This document shows positions 56,652 to 64,000 of a stretch of 64,000 bases of DNA, in pieces (within the stretch, counting starts at the first letter, position 1; each line of letters starts with the position of its first letter). Origin of the DNA: Streptomyces sp. TRM68416 (GTDB lineage: Bacteria > Actinomycetota > Actinomycetes > Streptomycetales > Streptomycetaceae). The translations under genes and the position numbers were made by a program. The DNA is taken from contig NZ_JACVWU010000025.1 in assembly GCF_014596915.1 (NCBI RefSeq), forward strand, positions 1-64,000, given 5' to 3'. The notes under the pieces were generated by a model, which had not been told where the DNA came from, did not search any database, and saw only the letters and a program-made list of their open reading frames with translations.

Positions 56652-57629
56652 TTAGGAGAGTCGGACGCGCGGGTCGATCCAGGCGTACGCGATGTCGACG
56701 AGGATGTTCAGGAGCAGGATGCAGAAGGCACCCACCAGCATGACACCCATCGTCAGTGGGAGGTCCTTCTGGACCGCCCCGTCCACGGCAAGGCGGCCGA
56801 TTCCCTGGAGGGAGAAGGTGAGTTCGGTGACGACACCGCCGCCGAGCAGCGAGCTGAGGTCGATACCGAGGATGGTCACGATCGGGATGAGCGAGCCGCG
56901 CCAGGCGTAGCGGAAGAAGACGTACTTCTTGCCCATGCCCTTGGCGCGAGCGGTCCGGACGTGTTCCTCCTGGAGCTGCTCGATCATCGAGGAGCGCGCC
57001 ATACGGGTGTACTGCCCGGTGAAGATCGTGGCCATCACGGCCATGGGAATCCACAACCCGGCGAGCCAACCCGTCGGGCTGTCGGTGAACGGGACGTACT
57101 TCGGGTCCTCCACCCAGCCGGTGCTGTACACGAAGATCAGCAGCACGATCGGGCCAAGGAAGTAGATCTGGAACGAGCTGAGAACCATGGATGCACCGGT
57201 GGCGGCCTTGTCCACCATGGTTCCGCGCCGGTAGGCGGCGAGCATGCCGGCGCCGATGCCGACGACGAGGAAGACGACCAGGGCGCCGACCGTCAGGGAG
57301 ATGGTCAGCGGGAAGCGGTCCATGATGATCGAGGTGACGTTGTCACCGTAGTAGAACGACCGGCCCAGGCACGGTGCGGGGCAGTTGCCCTCGGGGAAGT
57401 CACGGCCGGCCACGATGCCGGACATGAACTCGAAGAACTGCTGGGCGAGCGGCTGGTCGAGGCCGAGTGCGTGCCGGATGTCCTCCAGTCTCGCGGGCGA
57501 GCAGTCCTTGCCACAGGCCAGGGAGGCGTAGTCGGAGGGCGCGGCGACGAAGAGGAAGAAGGTGGCGGCGCCGATCAGGAACAAGGTGACGACGGCACCG
57601 ACCGAGCGCCGGATGATGAACTGAAGCAT
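56652..57629 (-). CDS. bldKC: BldK-type permease (OppB type)
   Basis: A 325-residue permease with six helices. It starts MLQFIIRRSVGAVVTLFLIGAATFF. The EAA loop is QEEHVRTARAKGMGKKYVFFRYAWRG (about 220-245). The large first external loop contains two CG/CPAPCLG cysteine pairs. The start follows a strong hairpin (57678-57713) that separates it from bldKB. Confidence 0.88.
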   Translation of the reverse strand: MLQFIIRRSVGAVVTLFLIGAATFFLFVAAPSDYASLACGKDCSPARLEDIRHALGLDQPLAQQFFEFMSGIVAGRDFPEGNCPAPCLGRSFYYGDNVTSIIMDRFPLTISLTVGALVVFLVVGIGAGMLAAYRRGTMVDKAATGASMVLSSFQIYFLGPIVLLIFVYSTGWVEDPKYVPFTDSPTGWLAGLWIPMAVMATIFTGQYTRMARSSMIEQLQEEHVRTARAKGMGKKYVFFRYAWRGSLIPIVTILGIDLSSLLGGGVVTELTFSLQGIGRLAVDGAVQKDLPLTMGVMLVGAFCILLLNILVDIAYAWIDPRVRLS

Positions 57630-57677
57630 GGCGGTGGGGGCTGCTCTCTGCGGAGACGGTGGACGGGTTCACGGAAC

Positions 57678-57713
57678 CGCGGGGGTGCGCTCCGCCTGGT
57701 GCGCACCCCCGCG
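57678..57713 (-). terminator. Intercistronic hairpin between bldKB and bldKC
   Basis: A perfect 13-bp inverted repeat (57678-57690 and 57701-57713), 16 nt after the bldKB stop. Because the operon continues, it is likely a partial terminator or a 3' stabiliser that lets the binding protein be made in excess of the membrane parts. Confidence 0.85.
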
Positions 57714-57728
57714 AACAGCCGTAGAGAG

Positions 57729-59519
57729 TTACGACTTCAGGAACAGCTGGTTGAGGTCCATGTAGCTGGACTCAGTGCTGTAGCGGACGCCGCCGACGTT
57801 CGAGCCGTGCAGCTGGAACTGCTTGACGTACCACAGCGGAGCGGCCGGGTTGACCTCCTCCAGGATGTACTTGTGGGCCTCTTCCCAGGTCTTGGAGGCC
57901 TGCTCCGGCTGCTCGCCCAGAGCCTTCTTGATCAGCTCCTGGACCTTCGGGTCCTTGATGTGCGAGTAGTTCGACCCACCGTTGGCGACCTGGTCACCGT
58001 CGTAGATCGGGGTCACGACCGTGGACGGGGACGGCCAGTCCTGGCCCCAGCCGGTGATGTACATGTCGTACGGGTTGTCGAGCTTGCCGATCTGCTCGTA
58101 GTACGACGCGGCGTCGATCTCCTTGGAGACGACGTCGAAGCCGACCTTCTCCAGCGCGTCCTCGATGGCGACCTTGCGCTTCTGGCCCGCCTCGGAGTTG
58201 GCGTAGGCGAAGACGAGCTTCTTCTCGGCGGCCGGGACGTCCGCGAGCAGTTCCTTGGCCTTCTCGATGTTGCCCGCCGGCGTCTTCAGACGGCCGTAGG
58301 GGTCGTACTTCGCGTCGTAGCCCGGGAGGGTCGGGGCGAACAGGTTCGGAGCGACGTCACCGCCGTACGCGCCACCCTCACCGGCGATCAGCGACTTGGA
58401 GTTCACCGCGTAGGTGGCGGCGTCCCGGACGGTCTTGTTCTTGACGCGGTCCAGGTTGAACGTCAGCTGCATGACGTAGGGCGCGTAGCCCTTGACCGTG
58501 CGCTTGTTGACGGCCGCGTCGCCGACGACGTCCTGGATCTGGGTGGCGTCGACGCTGCCGGTGAACTGGATGGCGTTCTTGGCGTCGCCCTGGTCGGCGA
58601 TCAGACGCTTGGTCTGGGTCGACTCGGTGACACCGAACTGGAAGTCGAAGCCGTCGACGTACTGGTGGCGGACGGCGTCGGTCTTCGGGTCCCAGTTCTC
58701 GTTCTTGACGAGCTTGAGGGCCTTGCCCGCCTTGAACTCCGCGATCTTGTACGGGCCGAGAGCGACGGGGGCCGCGTCGTACTTCTCCTTCGTGTCGGTC
58801 TCCTCCGGCACGATGGAGTAGCCCGGCATGGCCAGCGTCATCGGCAGGTCGGGACGCGGGGTGTCGAAGTGGAAGATGACCGTCTTGTCGTCCGGGGTCT
58901 CCAGGACCGAGTCCGGCAGGTGCTTCTTGCCGAAGCCGCCGTCCGGCAGCTTCTTGCGGTAGTCCGGGCCGCTCAGCCAGGTCTGGAGGTAGGTCGGGCC
59001 GTCGAAGATGAACTCCGCGTACAGGCGCTCGACGGTGTGGCGGACGTCGGCCGAGGTGATCTCCTTGCCGTTCTCGTCCTTGATGCCGTCCTTGAGCTTG
59101 AACGTCCAGGTCTTGTTGTCGTCGGACGCCTGGCCGGAGTCGGTCGCGATGTCACCCACGACCGAGACGCCGCCCTTGCCGTCCTCCTGGAAGTTGGTCA
59201 GACCGCGGAAGACCAGGTTGGAGAACTGACCCGCGTCGGAGACGTAGATCTGGCCCGGGTCCATGTGCGTGAGGCCGGACTCCTGGTAGACCGTCACGGT
59301 GCCACCCGGCTTCGCGCCCGCGACGTCCTTGGCGGGGCCGGCCGAGGCCTTGGCGTCGAGGTACGCGACGCCCTGCTGCTGCTCCTTGGCCTTGTCCTGG
59401 TTCTCGGCCTTGGCACCGGTGTTGTTGCCGGTGTTCTCCGAGCAGCCGGTGAGCGCGAGGGAGCCGGCCGCGATGGCGACCATGATGGCGCGCGCTCTGC
59501 GCGAGGTGAACGACTTCAT
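57729..59519 (-). CDS. bldKB: BldK-type oligopeptide-binding lipoprotein
   Basis: A 596-residue family 5 binding protein. The signal peptide MKSFTSRRARAIMVAIAAGSLALTGC ends in the lipobox LTGC, followed by a Gln/Asn-rich linker. The mature part has LTHMDPGQIYVSDAGQFSNLVFRGLTNF and PYDMYITGWGQDWPSP motifs. In S. coelicolor BldKB is the lipoprotein needed for uptake of an extracellular developmental peptide. ATG 59519 gives a normal signal peptide; ATG 59555 would add 12 polar residues. It is separated by 102 bp from bldKA. Confidence 0.9.
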   Translation of the reverse strand: MKSFTSRRARAIMVAIAAGSLALTGCSENTGNNTGAKAENQDKAKEQQQGVAYLDAKASAGPAKDVAGAKPGGTVTVYQESGLTHMDPGQIYVSDAGQFSNLVFRGLTNFQEDGKGGVSVVGDIATDSGQASDDNKTWTFKLKDGIKDENGKEITSADVRHTVERLYAEFIFDGPTYLQTWLSGPDYRKKLPDGGFGKKHLPDSVLETPDDKTVIFHFDTPRPDLPMTLAMPGYSIVPEETDTKEKYDAAPVALGPYKIAEFKAGKALKLVKNENWDPKTDAVRHQYVDGFDFQFGVTESTQTKRLIADQGDAKNAIQFTGSVDATQIQDVVGDAAVNKRTVKGYAPYVMQLTFNLDRVKNKTVRDAATYAVNSKSLIAGEGGAYGGDVAPNLFAPTLPGYDAKYDPYGRLKTPAGNIEKAKELLADVPAAEKKLVFAYANSEAGQKRKVAIEDALEKVGFDVVSKEIDAASYYEQIGKLDNPYDMYITGWGQDWPSPSTVVTPIYDGDQVANGGSNYSHIKDPKVQELIKKALGEQPEQASKTWEEAHKYILEEVNPAAPLWYVKQFQLHGSNVGGVRYSTESSYMDLNQLFLKS

Positions 59520-59621
59520 AGCGGTGTATGCACCTACCTGTCGGTTGTTATCCATGAGTACTGCCTGACGCGGCTGGTAGGCCGACGCGGGGGCGGCAGT
59601 CACCCCCCACCAATGGACGGT

Positions 59622-60668
59622 TCAGCGCCCGGACTTGGGGTCGAAGGCATCCCGTACCGAGTCTCCGAGGAGGTTGAAGCACAGGATGAAGATCACCAGC
59701 GCCACGCCCGGGAAGAAGATGAAGGCGGGGTCCTGCTGGGTGTACTGAGCACCGGCGGCGAACAAGCGCCCCCAGTCCGGAGTGGGCTCGACGAAGCCGA
59801 CGCCCGCGAAGGAGAGGAAGGCGATGGTCAGGATGGTGCTGGGGAGCTGGTACGTGAACTGCACCAGCACCGGCGTGACGATGTTCGGGAGGATCTCCTT
59901 GCGGATGATCCGGCCCGGCGAGGCCCCGGAGACCTTGGCGGCCTCGATGAACTCCCGCTCGCGCAGGGCCAGCACCACGGAACGGACGAGACGGGACATG
60001 CCCATCCAGCCGAGCACCCACAGCACGATCAGGATCGCCAGCGCCCTGAAGTACGTGGGCGTCTCCTCCCGCGGGTCCACGAAGAACGAGGTCACCACGG
60101 GCATGAAGGCGATGAAGAACAGCTGCGACGGGAACGACAGGAAGAAGTCCGTGACGCGACCCAGCCAGTAGTCGGTGCGACCGCCGAAGTAACCGCCGAC
60201 CAGGCCGATGATCACGCCCGTGACCGTCAGCAGGACTGACACACCCAACGCCATGAACAGCGACGTCCGCATGCCGTACATCAGCATGGCGAACAGGTCG
60301 CGACCGTACTGCGGCTCCACACCGAACCAGTGGTCGGCGGACACCCCGCCGAAGTAGCCGAGCGGAAGCCCGAAGTCGTCCAGGATGGGCTTGTCGGCGT
60401 AGGTCGGGTCCTGACCGTACAGGGTGTACGGGTTGGTACCGCTGATCGCGGTGAGCAGCGGAGCGCACAGCGCGATGACGAAGAAGAAAATCACTACGCC
60501 GGCGCAGAACATCCCTGTACGGTCACGCCTGAAGCGCTGCCACATCAACTGCCCGGGAGAACGCCCCTCAAGCTTCTTGGGACTCTCGGCGACCTCGGAG
60601 GTCGCTTCGAGCTGTGGGTCCAAGGCGGCCGCGGACCCGGAGCCCTCGGCCTTCGTCGGACTGGTCAT
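59622..60668 (-). CDS. bldKA: BldK-type permease (OppC type)
   Basis: A 348-residue permease. A 45-residue charged cytoplasmic start is followed by six helices. The EAA loop is EREFIEAAKVSGASPGRIIRKEILPN (about 228-253). It is the first gene of the bldK-type operon. ATG 60668 has GGGGGAAG upstream. A longer frame to 60977 reads through promoter sequence and is rejected. The leader carries two palindromes. Confidence 0.88.
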   Translation of the reverse strand: MTSPTKAEGSGSAAALDPQLEATSEVAESPKKLEGRSPGQLMWQRFRRDRTGMFCAGVVIFFFVIALCAPLLTAISGTNPYTLYGQDPTYADKPILDDFGLPLGYFGGVSADHWFGVEPQYGRDLFAMLMYGMRTSLFMALGVSVLLTVTGVIIGLVGGYFGGRTDYWLGRVTDFFLSFPSQLFFIAFMPVVTSFFVDPREETPTYFRALAILIVLWVLGWMGMSRLVRSVVLALREREFIEAAKVSGASPGRIIRKEILPNIVTPVLVQFTYQLPSTILTIAFLSFAGVGFVEPTPDWGRLFAAGAQYTQQDPAFIFFPGVALVIFILCFNLLGDSVRDAFDPKSGR

Positions 60669-60781
60669 GTGTGTTCTTCCCCCGGGGGGTTGGAGAGTTG
60701 AGCGCAGCACAGATACCGGCAGGTTCTGTGGTTTGGGGGAACTTTCGCCAAATGACTCAACGCGCGTCAAGGGCGGAAGGC

Positions 60782-60797
60782 ATAGGGATCTCCCTAT
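60782..60797. promoter_or_regulatory. Palindrome upstream of bldKA
   Basis: Perfect 7-bp arms ATAGGGA and TCCCTAT around TC, 114 bp before the bldKA start. It may be an operator, or a hairpin in the leader mRNA. Confidence 0.5.
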
Positions 60798-60831
60798 CGA
60801 ACTTTTTTTGAGCAAAAATTGCAAAGATTGA

Positions 60832-60854
60832 CACCTGGTTGCGCTTGACAGGTG
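60832..60854. promoter_or_regulatory. Inverted repeat upstream of bldKA
   Basis: CACCTG (60832-60837) and CAGGTG (60849-60854) are perfect arms 11 bp apart. TTGACA and TTGACAGG strings overlap it on the plus strand. It is a candidate binding site for a developmental regulator. Confidence 0.5.
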
Positions 60855-61007
60855 AGAGTAACTTCCGGCCATTCGGACATACCGGGGGATAATTTGGTTT
60901 ACATGTCCGAAACTCGATCGCTGCCTCACCGATATCCGAACGCCCTCGGCGCGGTTCCCCGAACATGGCCTGAACACGTCCGCACGGGCATCTCCAGGGC
61001 ACGCCGA

Positions 61008-61041
61008 GGACCCGGCCCTCCTCTCGGGAAGAACCGGGTCC
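61008..61041 (-). terminator. Terminator after typA
   Basis: GGACCCGG and CCGGGTCC arms with an 18-nt loop, 25 nt after the typA stop on the minus strand. Confidence 0.6.
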
Positions 61042-61065
61042 CCAGCAGGCGCTGTTGAGGCGGTG

Positions 61066-62982
<1,917 letters not shown>

Positions 62983-63279
62983 ATTGCGGCGTTCTCCCGG
63001 AGTGGTGAGGACGGCTCTCGCGTACGTCTGTGTTACGCGGGCCCTGCCGGGCTGGACACGCCACGGCCTCACCCCATGGTACGGGGCCTACGGGGTGAGG
63101 GCGCGCCGGGATACGTTTGGTCTGTTTGGGGTGGGTTTGCGGTGCGCGGGGTGAGTGCGTGGGTGCCCGGTGCCAGGGCCGACGCGGGGTGGGTCGGCTC
63201 ACCGGCGCCGGCCGGGTGCCGTCGCGCCCACCCGTGCCGCCCCAGCGGCACGACTGCCCGCGGCTGACCGGGCTCGCGG
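62983..63279. other. Intergenic region between typA and the LpqW-like gene
   Basis: A 297-bp gap. It contains a hairpin with arms CCTCACCCC (63067-63075) and GGGGTGAGG (63092-63100), which may end transcription of the upstream lipoprotein gene. Promoter sequence for typA should lie between the hairpin and 62983. No gene was found. Confidence 0.6.
63067..63100 (-). terminator. Hairpin between the LpqW-like gene and typA
   Basis: A perfect 9-bp stem (63067-63075 and 63092-63100) with a 16-nt loop, 180 bp after the lipoprotein stop. Confidence 0.55.
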
Positions 63280-64000
63280 CTACTTCCCGCTCGGCCCCGC
63301 CGCCGCCCCCGTGCCCTTCTTCAGGAAGCCCATGTCCTCGTAGACCGGGGTCTGGAAGCCGAAGGCGCCCGCGTTGGCGAGGTTCTTCCTGGCCGCCGTC
63401 AGCTGGGGGCGCTGGTAGAGGGGGATGGAGCCGGCGGCGGCCCAGATGCGGGAGTCGGCCTTGCGGATCAGGCCCCTGCTCTCGCTCTCGTTCAGGGTGG
63501 AGACCGCCTGGTCGAAGAGCTGGTCGACCTGGTCGGTGCCGACGCGGGTGTAGTTCTGCTCGACGTTCAGGGAGCCGTCCGCCGCGGGGACGGGCTTGGC
63601 GTAGATCGGGCGGGCGTCGGTCGCCGGGAAGGCGGAGGCGGGCCAGGAGTAGAGCGCCAGGTCGTACGCGCCGGACGCGACGTGGTCCTTGAAGTAGCTC
63701 TCGTCCGACACCTTCGACAGCTGGGTGCGGATGCCGACCCGGTCCAGCATGCGCCGGATGTGTTCGGCCACCGTCCTGAGCGTCTCCGAGCCGGGGCCGG
63801 AGGGGAGCACGAAGCGCAGGGTGAGCGGCTTGCCGTCCTTGGCCAGCGCTCCGGCGGCCGCGGCGCCCGCGGGGGCGGCGGTGCCCTTCGGGGCGTACGC
63901 GCCGGGCACCCCGCCCTGCACGTGCTTCTTCTCCCGGTCGGCCTCGGCGGGCGCCTTGTCGTCGTCCTGGCCGACGATGTAGGTGCCGTCGTCGCCGCCG
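63280..64000 (-). CDS. LpqW-like substrate-binding lipoprotein (partial, 3' part)
   Basis: The C-terminal 239 or so residues of an ABC-type family 5 binding protein. It continues beyond the right window edge, so the lipobox cannot be seen. Features: LRFVLPSGPGSETLRTVAEHIRRML, then SDESYFKDHVASGAYDLALYSWPASAFP, and a tail ending FLKKGTGAAAGPSGK. In M. tuberculosis the gene next to typA is lpqW (Rv1166), a binding-protein-like lipoprotein that regulates lipoarabinomannan synthesis. A transport role is therefore uncertain. Confidence 0.8.
   Translation of the reverse strand, partial: GGDDGTYIVGQDDDKAPAEADREKKHVQGGVPGAYAPKGTAAPAGAAAAGALAKDGKPLTLRFVLPSGPGSETLRTVAEHIRRMLDRVGIRTQLSKVSDESYFKDHVASGAYDLALYSWPASAFPATDARPIYAKPVPAADGSLNVEQNYTRVGTDQVDQLFDQAVSTLNESESRGLIRKADSRIWAAAGSIPLYQRPQLTAARKNLANAGAFGFQTPVYEDMGFLKKGTGAAAGPSGK

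Larger units (their letters stand above)
60669..61065. other. bldK promoter and leader region and 3' flank of typA
   Basis: About 400 bp with a marked AT-rich patch (60780-60850). It contains the palindrome ATAGGGA-TC-TCCCTAT (60782-60797), the inverted repeat CACCTG...CAGGTG (60832-60854) and the typA terminator (61008-61041). A run of seven T's at 60803-60809 lies between the two palindromes. Confidence 0.7.

Noticed and set aside
56319..60239. 1306-codon open frame on the plus strand opposite the bldK operon
   Set aside because: The minus strand encodes intact permeases and a lipoprotein. The plus-strand product is a Val/Asp/Arg-rich shadow with no domain.
59622..60977. Start of bldKA at 60977
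   Set aside because: The extra 103 codons run through the AT-rich leader with palindromes; ATG 60668 has a ribosome site and the usual permease N-terminus.

Overview
The window is chromosomal backbone DNA from a Streptomyces-type actinomycete. The evidence is very high GC with GC-rich third codon positions, frequent GTG starts, many short-leader or leaderless promoters, mycothiol biosynthesis (mshB), a bldK-type oligopeptide importer, and intergenic GC-rich repeats of the kind scattered through Streptomyces chromosomes. I saw no prophage, transposase, CRISPR array, rRNA, tRNA or biosynthetic gene cluster. The species cannot be fixed from the sequence alone.

Layout. (1) 0.1-9.2 kb: a metzincin-motif DUF3152 protein, alpha/beta hydrolase, small acidic protein, TetR regulator, DUF3107 protein, small membrane protein, ferritin-like protein and a DEAD-box RNA helicase with a CTG start and a duplicated basic tail. 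This resembles the M. tuberculosis Rv3207c-Rv3211 neighbourhood. (2) 9.3-16.7 kb: hydrolase, argG with an ArgR-like operator inside its promoter, NYN-domain protein, a 50-aa protein, MarC, PHP phosphoesterase, zinc-ribbon protein and a suppressor-of-fused-domain protein. (3) 17-23.6 kb: CorA, a PPOX-like protein, LppX/LprG-like lipoprotein, a soluble MgtE-N/CBS protein overlapping a DUF1003 membrane protein, and mrp. (4) 23.8-31.5 kb: tatB, HtrA-type protease, anti-sigma and ECF sigma factors (an envelope-stress block), O-methyltransferase, DUF3117 protein, enoyl-CoA hydratase, tag and a DivIVA-like protein. (5) 31.6-38.2 kb: folP2-type protein, LOG-family protein, dapE, a secreted protein with a lysozyme-like motif, a small secreted protein, dapC and fdxA. 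(6) 38.4-46.7 kb: acetyltransferase, SirB1-type protein, large VanW-type membrane protein, a DUF6113-like protein, mshB, a small two-helix protein and an S9 peptidase. (7) 46.9-60.7 kb: two five-gene oligopeptide ABC transporters on the minus strand. The second matches bldKA-bldKE in order. Between them lie a CGNR regulator and a CpdA-like phosphoesterase, divergently transcribed. (8) 61-64 kb: typA and the 3' part of an LpqW-like substrate-binding lipoprotein.

Read from right to left, regions 3-8 follow the order of M. tuberculosis Rv1166-Rv1239c (lpqW, typA, mshB, fdxC, dapC, dapE, LOG, folP2, DivIVA-like, tag, DUF3117, O-methyltransferase, sigE, rseA, htrA, tatB, mrp, MgtE-like, corA), with Streptomyces-specific insertions such as both peptide transporters. 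The window is therefore ancient conserved backbone, not an acquired island. I inferred orthology from gene order and recognised protein families, without running a search.

The points most worth following up are the non-canonical start codons (CTG for the helicase, ATT for the O-methyltransferase), the leaderless argG promoter overlapped by ARG-box-like repeats, the membrane-less MgtE sensor coupled to a DUF1003 protein, the regulator/phosphoesterase pair between two peptide importers, and two families of dispersed repeats at gene 3' ends.
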